Positions 24,579 through 36,600 of a stretch of 64,000 nucleotides of DNA are shown here, piece after piece. The DNA lies in NCBI RefSeq assembly GCF_051622035.1, contig NC_135358.1, positions 374,501 to 438,500 on the forward strand, written 5' to 3'. Under the pieces are notes generated by a model. That model was not told where the DNA came from, searched no databases, and worked only from the letters and a program-made list of their open reading frames with translations. The first letter of the stretch is position 1. Each line of letters opens with the position of its first letter. Made by a program: the position numbers and the translations under genes. This DNA comes from Arctopsyche grandis. Taxonomy: Eukaryota > Arthropoda > Insecta > Trichoptera > Hydropsychidae.

Positions 24579-24789
24579 AATTTAATATTCAATTTTCAGT
24601 AAATACGTAGGAATACCTTATTTTTAGCATTTATTGGTCCTTGCTTACTTGAGGTTTTTCATGCTTTTGCTTGTTATATTTTCTAAGAATACTCAAAATA
24701 ATGTTCAAGATAAGATTAAGTAAGAAATAATAAAAAAAATTACAAAATTAGGTATTCCTACGTATTTACTGAAAATTGAATATTAAATT
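24579..24789. repeat. MITE with 40-bp perfect inverted repeats
   Basis: Left arm 24579-24618 and right arm 24750-24789 are exact reverse complements over 40 bp (outer end AATTTAATATTCAATTTTCA). The 131-bp core is non-coding. Exact arms suggest a recent insertion or ongoing arm homogenisation. Confidence 0.75.
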
Positions 24790-24794
24790 ACAAG

Positions 24795-26296
24795 TTAAAT
24801 TAAATTTCGGTTGAAGCCATTTAATGATTTAGGAAAAAAAAGTCGTAAAAGAGTTAGTTTCATCAATACGGTGTTTCAGGTTTGATGGCGTTCAAATTCT
24901 CAAAATTATACACATACGTATGTTTTTATGTACGATGTACCTATATATGTATACACACACACACACTAAAAATCATTAAATCATTAAAAAATTGAGTACC
25001 TATCGATACTTGGAATATTACGTAAGGGTACACGTATTATGCATGTATGTACATATAATATGTAGATAAGGTAGAAAAGTTTTTAAATCAATTTTTAATA
25101 TGAATAACAAAGATAATCATATACGTAGATAAGGTATATCAGACTTGAAATAAATTATACCAATTAAATAATTATCATATTCTATTTTCGACTGTTTTCA
25201 TGCTTGGTAAAAAATGTGCGAAACTGAGAGCAAGGTTTAAGTGTTGGTTTCCATTACAAACCGGTCTCATGATCTTGACAGCAAATCAATGTTGACGTCA
25301 AACCATATTCATTCTCTATAAAAAGCAAAAAAGTGCATGTTGCAGTCGTTACATAATTTTATGCACCAACTTTATAAGGACAAGGTTAGTTAGTAATTAT
25401 CGCGTTTGTATCGATTCATTATTGTATAATATATGTACATATAATTCGATTGCAAGATTTTTTAATTATATTATATTTTATATAATGTTTATATTTACTG
25501 TAATGTTTCGAAAAAATATTAAATTATAATTATGATTAATTAACCAAGTGGCCTACCCATGTATTTTGTACACTAGCTATTTATATTCGTGTATATGTAC
25601 ATACATATGTGATATGAAACAATTGATTGAGAATTTATTTCTTAACTATCATACATAAACTTAATCTGTTCTAAATTTATTGTCAGTAAACTTTGCATTG
25701 TTTTATCTAAACTAACATACGAATAGGTACAGGTGCTTAGCTTTTTAGAGAAAACACCTATACCTACATTAACTTCAAACATGTTTTCTAATGCTTATTT
25801 ACCTATCATACATACATATATGCATAACTATTAATGTACATAAAAGATGCTAGATATTTTAAATTTAATATAATAGAAAAGATTGTCCAATATATAATTT
25901 ATACAAGTGCAAACACAGAACTTGTTGAGCTCATGATTTTGTGTGATAAATTTGAAGTTGTTTTAATTATTATTCATTTTAAACTTTACCTTCACGCTGA
26001 AATTGAAATGTTGAAAATTATTTTTAAGTTAACTATATAATTTTCATCTCCGAAATTAATGGAAAAATCTGTATAGAACGTTTCATCAAATAGTAGTTTA
26101 TTTAATAAAACCTCAAAGCAACAGACAATCATATGACACATGTACATACATATGTATACACAATACTAAATAAAAAACGGTAAATATCTTTGCTTTTTTC
26201 TGGATTGGAACATAATGTAAAAGGAAAATGAAACAATTTATAAATTAAAAATTATTGACCATTTATTCAGATAAGTTTTTAATGGGAATGTATCTT
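24795..26296. other. intergenic, one promoter-like spot
   Basis: AT-rich spacer apart from the promoter-like segment annotated at 25317-25388. No OBP-like coding sequence was found on either strand. Confidence 0.45.
25317..25388 (+). promoter_or_regulatory. TATA-type promoter with first exon-like segment
   Basis: CTATAAAAAG is followed about 25 bp later by an arthropod-initiator-like TTGCAGTCG, then a short ATG frame (MHQLYKDK) ending at a splice-donor-like AAG|GTTAGT near 25384. The layout resembles a small insect gene with a tiny first exon, but I found no second exon. It may be a relic. Confidence 0.3.
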
Positions 26297-27383
26297 TCAG
26301 AGGATGGGATGCTTGGGATTTTTCTCGTGATAGCATTTGACATAGTTCCATGCTGATTGTTCAGGAGTGTTACCCTTATTAGCTAAACAGCCATCGATGA
26401 CCCTTTCCACAGCAGCCCTGTCGCCCTCGATCGGTATCTTAGCTAGGGCTATGTCTTTCTTGAACTTTCCCTCTTTGGTCATCAGCTCGGATTTGATCAG
26501 CATGCAAAGTACGAACTTTTTTAAGCCGTCATTCTCCTGTTTGTAATCCCCGGCACGCAATCTCTGCACCACCGCCAAGTCTACATCTACTTCGGATAGA
26601 CATTCCACATGGTGCTTCTTTAATTTCTCTTTTTGATCATCTGTCAACGCCTGAAATAATCACATCATAGTCATAGTATAATAAAAAAGTTTTATTGCGA
26701 ATAGAAAAATGTGATATTAAATTTATACAAATATTTTTAATCTTGTTTTGCATTACACTAGGTGTAAACAAAAAAGGTATATCAAACAAAATTTGTTTTG
26801 ATAGGAAGATATATTATAATGAAATAAAATAAATTTCAATGTTTATTGAAATAATTAAACATGCTGTCAGTTGTTGTGTACATCAATAAATCAATAAATC
26901 ACAGATCGAAAACAAGAGGTCTCATATACAATATCATATCGAAGGGACGGAACAACTGTAGTGATTACATAACAATACAGAAAAAGCACTTCTCAACTTA
27001 TACAAAAATAAAGTAAAAATGCCGTCCAATATTTCACTTGATACTCAATCGGGTTGATATGTACTATCAAGTATGTATACATTTATTTAAATATACAAAT
27101 ACAATTATTTAAAATGTCACATGCTATCACATGTGTGATAGCTAGAGTTCAATTTTTTTCAACCACGGCGTTCTTCGAATCAATCGTATGATATCTTATA
27201 TTATCAATACATATGTATGTATGTACATACATATATACATTGAAAATATATACGTTTTCTGTATGTTGTATATATTTATCATGCTATGAAATTCCAAACC
27301 TCATCGAAATATATGTAGGTATATATTGGTTAAATTACCTGTGCAGCCACAAACACACAAGCAAAAAAGATGATGATCTTCAT
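26297..27383 (-). CDS. minus-C odorant-binding protein (OBP 3 of cluster)
   Basis: 132-aa PBP/GOBP-family protein. Exon 1 (27383-27339) encodes a 15-residue signal peptide MKIIIFFACVFVAAQ; exon 2 (26650-26297) encodes the mature domain beginning ALTDDQKEKLKKHHVEC. The phase-0 intron sits at the same place as in the two other cluster members but is longer (688 bp). The mature protein has four cysteines (VEC, VLC, DGC, VKC), again minus-C. Shared blocks are KKFVLCMLIKSELMTKEGKFKKDIALAKI and SAWNYVKCYHEKNPKHPIL in shortened form in the siblings. It is the most diverged of the three. TATATAAA lies about 100 bp upstream of the ATG. Confidence 0.92.
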
Positions 27384-27482
27384 CTTGCAAAGTAGGTGGG
27401 TACGTATGTATGTACTCGATTTCTAGTCACACTAGATGCGATGGAACTTATCCATATGAGTCCTACGGGAAACTGACACTCG

Positions 27483-27490
27483 TTTATATA
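27483..27490 (-). promoter_or_regulatory. TATA box of OBP 3
   Basis: TATATAAA on the minus strand, 100 bp upstream of the OBP 3 ATG. Confidence 0.5.
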
Positions 27491-27499
27491 CAAATGTCC

Positions 27500-29259
27500 T
27501 AGTAAATAGTTTGATTGGGTGCCGAGTAGAAAAATTCGCCTCATTACCGGGAGAGCGATAAGTAGATACGTGTTACGGGCACTTCAAATTGATGTCGTTA
27601 TATCATTTAGAAATTGTTGTTGACAACAGACGACTTAAAGGAATATACAGGATGTAAAATGTAAATGCATAACCAAAGTTTCTGCGTTGGATTTACACAT
27701 GTATAGTACTTGTAGTTGTCGATGGTTTAAAAAGAACGATGTTGTAGTGTTCAATTAAATTTCGTTTCATCAACATGTTTATTTACATTAAAATCAATAA
27801 CGACGGCGTGTAAATTTCAAATTGTTTAGTGAAATACGTATGTAGATATTTGAGGAGCAAAGAAAATATATGACGACTTAATATACCTAAATTCAATTGA
27901 ACCCTTCACTTATTTGATTATAGCCAATTGTAACCAGTTGTGTAATGTCACTTATAACTACATATTAGAGACTGCAAACTCTTCTATAAGGGTTTATCTC
28001 AAATTACACAGTGTATATGCATTATTATAGCATAATATCAATTGATTGTGAAATCTAGTTTTAGACGCATTCAAGTCGTCCGAAAATCGACAAAAAAATA
28101 AATAAGTTCTGTAAATACGTGGATAATTGGGCAAACAAATACATAAGAATAATTTCCGTAACCAATAAAGGTACATATGTTGTTTTCAATGTTTTAGATT
28201 TAAATTGTTTGCTTCGTTTATACGAAAATGCGCTATCGATGTTAGCTGGCAACTAATTTAAGCACTTCAGGGTTAACAAACAGTACATGTGCACATTTAA
28301 TAATTGGGGAAGTAGTCTACAATTATTTTATTCGGTGTTTGTACAACAAAATTTACGATTTTTCTCTTTTACAATAGATTGATCTCAATTTACAATAGTA
28401 AAATGAAATTATTTTCTATGCATTAGTACATCTGTACAATTATATATTTTTTTGAAGTAAATTTATACTGGATGTGAAATCGGTTATCAGCATATCGGTT
28501 GCGCTGGAATATTCGATAGCTTTCGTTTGGCCTCTGCCGTGTTGATGCATTCTGCATTCAGAAGTGTGTGTGAACAGCAATGTTTTTATTATGTTATATA
28601 TAGATATTATATTAAAATAATTAAACTAATCAACAACTGCTCCCACAAACATTCTCTTGGACATGTCCTGCATTTCGGCACAAAAATTTGCTCACTTTAC
28701 AAATGTATATATGAGCCATTATAATTGAAAGTGGCATAAGTCCACCTTTCTACATCTCGAAAAATATCTCACAAACATAAAATATGTTTTGCGTTTAACA
28801 ATATATAAAAATAATGGTGGCCTATAATACGCTGATTCTGATTTTCGGAGATTCTGGATATATCGAATTAAAAAAAATTATAACAATTTGTGAATTAAGT
28901 CAAACAGAAAGTGTTTTTGTGACTGAAAACGGTTCATATATGTAAATACAGGGCTTTTTTGTAACGTAACGGCGTTCTGGCACTATTTATTTTAAATTAA
29001 GATAAACTATGTTCTATCTTTAAGCACTCCGTGGCATAAGAAAATTCCATTAAAATTATATTTGAATATAATTTTCTTTAATAAAAAGCTAGATAAGAAA
29101 TGAGTACCTTCACCTTTTTCTTAAAAAAAAGCACTGTAAACATATGTGTGTTTATGTAGGTATGTGTATAATATGGTCTTTCAGTTGGAATAATAATGCA
29201 TACATAAATTAAATATAAATAAGTGTTTATTAATATGGTAATAATACAATAAAAATATA
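27500..29259. other. intergenic, no gene seen
   Basis: AT-rich DNA between OBP 3 and the CCDC115 orthologue. It has only short chance reading frames and no repeat family I can recognise. Confidence 0.5.
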
Positions 29260-29805
29260 TCATTCTTCGGGGGTTAATTTTTCTTTTAAAGATTTTAGCT
29301 TCGATATTTGGTAGCAAGTCTCTTGCAATTGTTTTTCTATGTTCAAGGATTCAATAATGTACTCTAATACTTTTCCGAACATACTTTGTGCTCGGTGTAA
29401 ATTCTGGGGGACCAATACACCGAACCATTTGATGGGATTTATGGACGATGGGTTGTTTTCATTGTCCTTGTCTTTATCTACGAGATTGTACTGATCAAAC
29501 TTCAACGAGTCGTTTTGCACTTGATCCTTTTGCACTTTTGCGAGTGCTGTAAATTCTGGCGTGTTCTCGGTCGGAAGTTGAATACTGGAAACGCTACTTT
29601 GTCCCATAATATACCTGGCCTTTGCCAGATGTATACTGCCATTCTTTGTGGAATTTTCGACGTTAACTTGGACCTGAATCTTCTGCTCCATTAAACTTAG
29701 CATATCGATCAACAATTTGTCCAAAGCAACACAAACGTCGTGTCGGCTTTCCATTTTTGTGATGCATTCGTTCGTATATTTGATGAAAGAACTGACTTGA
29801 CACAT
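29260..29805 (-). CDS. CCDC115: CCDC115 / Vma22-like V-ATPase assembly factor
   Basis: Single-exon gene of 181 aa, matching the size of human CCDC115 (180 aa). CCDC115, like yeast Vma22, helps assemble the V-ATPase Vo sector in the ER-Golgi. Two conserved blocks identify it: SIHLAKARYIMG after an N-terminal coiled coil (VALDKLLIDMLSLMEQKI), and NPIKWFGVLVPQNLHRAQSMF followed in shortened form by a C-terminal coiled coil (IEKQLQETCYQISKLKSLKEKL region). The middle is variable and polar. ATG 29805 is taken as start; ATG 29754 (MESRHDVC) is an alternative that fits the human N-terminus better. It ends TGA 29260-29262. No neighbour has a related role. Confidence 0.85.
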   Translation of the reverse strand: MCQVSSFIKYTNECITKMESRHDVCVALDKLLIDMLSLMEQKIQVQVNVENSTKNGSIHLAKARYIMGQSSVSSIQLPTENTPEFTALAKVQKDQVQNDSLKFDQYNLVDKDKDNENNPSSINPIKWFGVLVPQNLHRAQSMFGKVLEYIIESLNIEKQLQETCYQISKLKSLKEKLTPEE

Positions 29806-30212
29806 CACATGATCGCAATTGATATTTAAGTTTTGGCATAAACAAAAAGTTTTACGGCCTATTTAACTCACGACTAGAACGAATAAAAATCTTGATAAAG
29901 TAGCAAAAAATAAATTAAATGTTGATTAAAAATTAACACGTTATTTCTTATTTGTATAGAATTGAATTCGTGGATATTAAACACGGATGGGGCCAATGTC
30001 GATACCGGCATTAAATTTTAAAGTTACAAAATGGGAATTTTTTGTATCTTGGTTTAAGTCTAACTGATAGTACATAAAACACTATTTTGCCGTCAAAACC
30101 AATTTAAGTGTAAATTTCATTGAAATGGATAATCAATCCTCCGATATTTATTTTTTATGATAATCAATGCGAGTCCAATTATTTTTGTCAAAATCACTAA
30201 TATACAATACGG

Positions 30213-30451
30213 CAGAGCATCGTAACCTTTGGATATTCGCGGCACACATTGTTTATGATTTGTAGAGTTTGTTAGCTACGTACATACATATGTACTTCAT
30301 CGGCAGTCGCTAGTTATTCCGTATATGGATAGGGACAAAACACTAACTAACATCGGTTTTCTCCCTCACACGCGATCTCACTCGCACGCATTAGGCCGAA
30401 GTGCTGTTCGGAGAACACATATTACCGCGGTGCACAGGTTGCGATGCTCTG
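30213..30451. mobile_element. hAT-type MITE, second family
   Basis: 239 bp with ends CAGAGCATCGTAACCT and, inverted, CAGAGCATCGCAACCTG. Both sides carry the octamer CAATACGG (30205-30212 and 30452-30459). Non-coding, and not similar to the CAGAGAAATG family beyond the first five bases. Confidence 0.8.
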
Positions 30452-30689
30452 CAATACGGTATTTTTTTACTTTCTTGAAGGGTGTTAATGCATACTTCTG
30501 TGAAAGATGACGTAAGTTTAATAAAATGCTATGTTGAATTATATTATATTATTTTAGGTTTACTAATTATAGTTTTGCTAATTTTGTTAACTATGTTATA
30601 TTATAGTGGCTAGTTTAAGTTTGAAATTGTGAAATAATTCATTAGCAATTTGCTATTTAATATATAAATATAATAATAATTTTGCACAT

Positions 30690-30975
30690 TGCGATCGCAC
30701 ACACGACAATCGTTGCCTAGCTTTCGATGGATTGAATTTTCTGGTGCCAGATGTTCCGTGTTCGAGATTTTAAGGACGTGTGCGAGATCGCCTTGTGCGG
30801 AATAGTTAACGAACCATACAATACATATATACATCTATACTAGAAAATCGCTAATACAGAATATCCGGCACTCGAATTCTTATTAGTGTGTTTGACTCTT
30901 GGTGGGCGGAATTTTCGAGTAACAGATATTCCGTGATCGAGATTTTAGTGACGTGTTCCAGATCAGAAACCAGGT
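30690..30975. repeat. dispersed foldback repeat, copies 2 and 3
   Basis: Two adjacent pieces (about 30690-30795 and 30841-30970) match the palindromic repeat at 5700-5870, sharing GCACACACGACAATCGTT, GCCAGATGTTCCGTG and TTCCGTGATCGAGATTTTAG. Non-coding. Confidence 0.6.
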
Positions 30976-31008
30976 ACAATGGTGAACTTATGCACGTAGG
31001 CCTCAGGG

Positions 31009-31363
31009 CAGAGAAATGTAATATTATAGAAGTGGCTTTAGGTGTTATATTGTTGTCAAGTGACGGTTGTTCACAGACACTCCTAAATAATTTTAGCATC
31101 AGTCGTATTTGACGTTTGGTGTTCGACGTATGTCCGATAAAAACTTCTCTGTTTGTTGATATTACTCGCAAGATAGGCAAGCATCGATAAAAATTGCACA
31201 ATACATTAAAAAACACACAATAAACAACATGGAATACATTTTCATAAGTAAATTGATCCGATTGTATTCCGTGCGATGTAGCGTATTTATAGAGATGTGC
31301 CGCGTAAAATTGACAACAGTTATTTATTCGTAAGGACCCCTCTATTCTTATTACATCTCTCTG
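31009..31363 (-). mobile_element. hAT-type MITE, copy C
   Basis: 355 bp, inverted relative to copies A and B, with ends CAGAGAAATGTAATATTATA and CAGAGAGATGTAATAAGAAT. The octamer CCTCAGGG flanks both sides (31001-31008, 31364-31371). Confidence 0.85.
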
Positions 31364-31399
31364 CCTCAGGGCCCCCGGATGCACTTGAACTTGATGTAC

Positions 31400-32478
31400 A
31401 AAAAACGTTTTACTGTTATTGTTTTCTCAAAATACCGCAAACGATAATAAAAGTCAATGGGATGTTTGTGTGTGCATGTACACATTTTCAAAAATGCATT
31501 TAGCACGGCTTTCGTTTTCGTTCAGTAACCGACAGAGCATTTTAGATCTTCAATGAACGGCCTCAATAAAATGATTCAAACCTTTTTATTGAGGCCTGTA
31601 ACCCCCAGCGAAGTAAATCTACCACTGCTGATACATTTGGTTTTATAGAAATATAGCTATTACGAATCAAAACTAGTGATCTCATCATCGATCCTGTACA
31701 AACATGCATAACTCAAGGGCAACGTCCCCTTCGACCATTCCAGAAGAAAGAGTTCATCGCTCGATCGTAAAACGAACGAAACCCAACAGTGATGTCATTA
31801 GGGAACCGTAAACACGTGGCAAGAGTTTACGCGTGGCACAGGACACCATTCCCAAACTAACGACGTTCTGGCGCTGACCCCATAGCTATAAACCACAAGT
31901 GTACCGAAGACACGAAAACAGGTCAACACGTGTCAGGTCAAACGAATACAAAGCATCTACACACGGCACGCTACAAGCCAGAACGTATATAAAGCGACGC
32001 GGTCTCCGTGACGAGCCGGAATGTGAAATTACCGAAAACGCAAATATCGGAAGGCAAAGATCGAAAATCGAAAGATCTTAAGTCGAAAGATAAAAAAAGG
32101 GTGCATGGTAAACGGTACATACTCACTTAATTTGCGCGAGCAGGATACAACAGGAACAAGAGGAACAGGCTTTTCCTCCCGTATTAATGTGCGCGTGCAG
32201 AATACGGGTCTGATCTTTCAACTTAAGATCTTTTGATTTTCGATCTTTGCCTTCCGATATTTTCGTTTTCGATAATTTTACATTCCGGCTCGTCACGTAG
32301 ACCCAAAGCGACGCACCAGCTCCCAACACCGGAGTGAACCTCTGGAGTTCAACCAGCTCACTTCTTGGAAGCTCAACCTCTTCGTACATACAATAACCAT
32401 TGTAACAATTGAACAAAAATAAATGATCCTCTTATAAACTACACAACATGTGTTTCGTTAGGCCGGGATACGGTCAAC
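31400..32478. other. LTR-like or promoter-like repeat DNA interrupted by a foldback element
   Basis: No host gene. Around the 32000-32304 element the sequence shows a TATA-like TATATAAAG just upstream and, about 130 bp beyond, an AATAAA before ACAACA. This is suggestive of an old LTR, but no terminal duplication could be found, so the family and limits stay open. Confidence 0.3.
32000..32304. mobile_element. Mutator-like foldback MITE, copy A
   Basis: 305 bp with terminal inverted repeats of about 100 bp (outer end CGGTCTCCGTGACGAG; inner CGAAAATCGAAAGATCTTA). A 9-bp duplication, AAAGCGACG, lies on both sides (31991-31999 and 32305-32313). Nine-bp duplications plus long TIRs point to the Mutator superfamily. 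Non-coding. Sister copy at 57604-57946. Confidence 0.75.
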
Positions 32479-32482
32479 ATAC

Positions 32483-32869
32483 TGTTACGTACGCCGCGGA
32501 TTAAGCCAATAGAATCCCAGAGACTATGTGACCGTTCAAGGGTTATCTGTTATCGGATTAACTAAGTGCTTCCAGGATTATATCTGGACTCTAAGTGCAT
32601 TTAGGCTAAACAATGACCGTTATTAGTCTTTCTCAGAATCGGTACGGGGAGACCCAATGTCGTGGAAATACATATCCGAATACGTGACTATACAACAGGT
32701 AAACAGATTAGACGTCCTGAGAGATCTACCCTTTATAAGGCGGTACGTAGGCGATATCAGGTCATTCTGGACTGAGCACTGCCAGTGCGTGTATCTCCTT
32801 AATCATCAATAAACGCTGTGAAACGACTTCGGCCTTTTACTTGGATCCTCCACCCACCCCTACGCAACA
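32483..32869 (+). mobile_element. solo LTR, copy 2
   Basis: A 387-bp LTR fossil, TGTTACGTACG to CTACGCAACA, flanked by ATAC on both sides (32479-32482 and 32870-32873). It contains a TATA-like stretch and a late AATAAA, as LTRs do. Same family as 21402-21795, opposite orientation. No internal sequence remains. Confidence 0.85.
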
Positions 32870-33150
32870 ATACCTTCCCTGCCTTAGTTTCGAAATCAGA
32901 CACCATATTAGTAAATTCGTTTCGTATATTATGCCTTCTTCGGTGAATGCATCTTTTATGCGTCAACATTTTTAATTTAGTTTGAACGCACAAAAAGCAA
33001 GGAAGTCCAAATCATATCTACACCGAGACCACAAGAAGATCTAACATTAGAAACGAATTGGATTGGAAAAGAATTGAATTGGCTACGGCTATGGAGGGGC
33101 GAGTGGTTCGTTGGGACCGCGGAATAATTAACGAAAGATGTGAAATCGCG

Positions 33151-33161
33151 AGTGAGGGTGA

Positions 33162-33196
<35 letters not shown>

Positions 33197-33198
33197 AA
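33151..33198 (+). repeat. GTGAGG hexamer minisatellite
   Basis: About seven to eight tandem GAGGGT/GTGAGG units, one variant, about 450 bp upstream of the myosin start codon. It is followed by a C-rich stretch to about 33380. It may lie in the promoter or a non-coding first exon of the myosin gene. Confidence 0.7.
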
Positions 33199-33649
33199 TG
33201 TGGGGTGGCGGGGAGCGAGACGAGAGACGGGAGGCGGACGAGTGTCAGTGAGCTCGACTTTAAGGTTTATCCAATTCCAAGCCAAGCCCCACCCTTAGCA
33301 CCCTTGCCACCCTTGCGCCACTCTTTGCACCCTCGACCTCACCTCACCTCACCCCAACCCCCAGCCCCGCCGAAACCCCACAGTATTATCACAATTTTAA
33401 CCCTTTCACTCCTCCATCAAATATCCATTCGACCTCATTTTTTTCTAATTATCTTCACATCATTTTCGCGCCAAAATTCACTATTCACATCGCTTTGTGT
33501 TATCCTTTATATTATCATATATTCCAATATATTATACATGAATCCCTTTCAATCGTCTTCTTTATGTTTCATACATACATATATGTATGTGTACGTTCTT
33601 ATTTGACTCTGTACGTTCATAATTTCAGGAATGGATTACAAGTGCTAGG

Positions 33650-36600
33650 ATGTTGGAGCCGGAAGTAGGTCAATGTGATTCGGTGCTGTTGAGTCCTCTC
33701 TCCGAGGATGCCTTCATTCATAACCTGCATATTCGTTTCAAAAGGGATATTATATATGTGAGTTTCATTCATGTAAATATATTAGTACCACTATACAATA
33801 CGTTCACGAGGTTTTTCACTAATATTTTTTCAAAAGTCGCCAATGTATTATTGTTATTATTGATAGTGTGATATTTTTTTTTTAGAAAAGATAAATGTTA
33901 ATCAAATAGTAGCATGTTTTTGAATTCCAGTCCGATGAGGGATGTAGATATTGAATGTATGAACACTTGTCCATCAATTACCCAAAATTCAAAACAGCCT
34001 CAGTGACAATAATTTACAAATATATTATATGTAAATTATTAGAACCCAATTATCCATAAATTAGTTAGATTTCCAAGATAGTTTTGATATTACAATAGTA
34101 TACAAATAAAATATTTGTAAATCATAGCCTTTAGTCTAATTTCATATCATCATATACTCATTCATAGTATCAGAATTTTGGAATATAATTAAATATTTTT
34201 TTTTCTGAAGTTAATGTGAGAATTATGAAATCATAAATATGTACAATACTAATTAATTGCACATTTGTAGATGTATACATTCATGTACATTATTTATTTA
34301 TTTATATATTATCTTAGCTATCAAGCAAATTTAAAAATACATCTTAATTACTTAACTCTAAAATTTACAATTAACTTATATGTACTGTCCGTCACAGAGG
34401 TGTCTCTTCGCACCTCGCAAGAATGCATCCATGGTCTTAGATGACCTGATGCACTCAGGGAGGGCATTATACATGAGCACACCCCTGTGAAAAACACCCC
34501 CAGCTGTCTTATTTTTTTTCTTACTGTACTTACAACTAGTTTGTCCTTATTTCTAGTATAAAAACTATGTTTATCTCTATCCCTTATTATATAATCATCA
34601 AAGTACTAAAGCAATAACTTATGATCTAACTTATAAACAAAAATTCATACACATTGGTGAATTTTGTCTGGAGTATTTTCATTGTTTTTGTTTTATATTT
34701 TCAGACATACATCGGCAACGTTCTTATATCGGTGAACCCGTATAGACAACTTGCACTTTATTCTGCTGAATTAGTCAGAGCTTATATTTCGAGAGCACCG
34801 TTTCAACTTCCCCCTCATGTGTACGTTGGACCACTATACACACATCTTCATATTCTTAAAAATTGTGCAACAGTCGCATTTGATTATTATATGTATGTTT
34901 TTAGGTACGCTGTGGCCGGCACTGCATTTCGATGGCTGCGGGATAGAAACGAGAGTCAGTGCATTGTAGTTTCTGGTACATTGAGTGTTGTATTCGACTT
35001 AAAATTTACATATGTACTTATGTATATCACTAATGAGTAATGCGTTTGGTTGTTGAATTAGGCGAAAGTGGTTCTGGAAAGACGGAAGCTGCTCGAATAT
35101 CTTTGCAGTGCGTCGTCCTGGCCGGAGACGGTAGCACAGGTGCCACCTCTATAAGGGAAAGCTTAACGCAAGCTGGAACTTTGTTGGAAGCCTTCGGAAA
35201 TGCTAAAACCATGAAAAACGATAACGCAAGCCGATTTGTGAGTTTTACAACAAATCTTATATGCAATCAATATGAATACATTTATACAATTACTATTTTA
35301 TTCTAGGGAAAATATTTGGATATCGAATTCGATTACAAAGGAGATCCAATCGGTGGACATATAACCCACTGTGAGTATATTCATACATACATATCGGTAT
35401 TTTGCATTCTTATGCGCCCATAATTTTGTGAAAACTTTCTTCCTATTTAGTCACTGTCAAGATACCATATCTTATTATTCTAATTTACAAAAATATCATG
35501 GATCAAAAATTAAATCTCACTTTTTTACAACATGGTGTTTCTAACATTCGTACATATTTTTGCATTTTGTGGTCTCTTACTTGAATTTCGTAATTCTGAG
35601 ATCTAAAGTGCTAAAACCAAGTTACAAAAAAATTAATTAATGAACACATCATTTAAAAACTTAATATTTACTATTTAAATATAAGCAAACTACATCTTCT
35701 ATCTAATATATAATTTTGAAAGAGACTTTGCAAGGTTTAATGTAAATATGTAAGGTTTGGGTGATACAAACAAGAAAAAAACCTGTATATATATTGTTTG
35801 CTATCAATATTCCCTCTTGGATAATAGTGCCACAAGCATTTAGCGCCATCTACTGAAAATTAATTTTCTATTGCTGTTTTATATTGTTTATATGTGCAGG
35901 TCGGTTGATAGTTTTTACTTATAACAAGTGTTGTGCCCATTGAAATTTCAACGGGTGGTTTCAAAGTTACAACACAAATAGTAATAATTAATGTGTTTAT
36001 TTTTAATATATACATATATTTGTTACTTTATGTACGTAGTAACAATAGATGAAGTTTTGTGATCATGCGAAAATTCGAACTCGAAATTTTGACTGATTCG
36101 AACTCAGAATCGATCACTGATCACGTTTTCATGAACTAGAAAAAATGTGTGTGTGTTTTTTTTACGAATAGTAATAATTAATATGTATATTACATAATTT
36201 TCATCGGTTCTATCATTGGTATATTATATATGTATGTATTTATGTACATACATAGGATAGTAGTATGTCACTAAATGTTTGAAGGTATCGTTCAGGTATT
36301 AACATCTGTACGATCCATTTTCAATAAGGCTTTTTATTGTACATACGTTATTTAAATTAATATGTACATATATTCTCTCAAACAATATATATTTTTTATT
36401 ACACGCTATCAGATCTCCTTGAAAAGGTATTTCAATTGAACAAAACACCCAGCAATATACTACATATGTGTATTTTTTGTTGTCAGCTAATCGATTAAAC
36501 AACTGCATATTACTTTCAGTCTCGTGTCACTTCACTTCAGCAAGGTGATAGAAACTTTCATGTGTTTTATCAATTATTGACTGGAACCGATGCACATTTG

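Noticed and set aside
25834-26040. 68-codon frame downstream of the orphan promoter
   Set aside because: AT-driven Ile/Lys/Phe composition, no signal peptide, no cysteine pattern, no splice acceptor in phase with the first exon.
33058-33606. 182-codon plus-strand frame with a Glu-Gly repeat and Pro-rich tail
   Set aside because: The repeat is the translated GTGAGG minisatellite and the rest is C-rich then AT-rich non-coding DNA; no splice or homology support.
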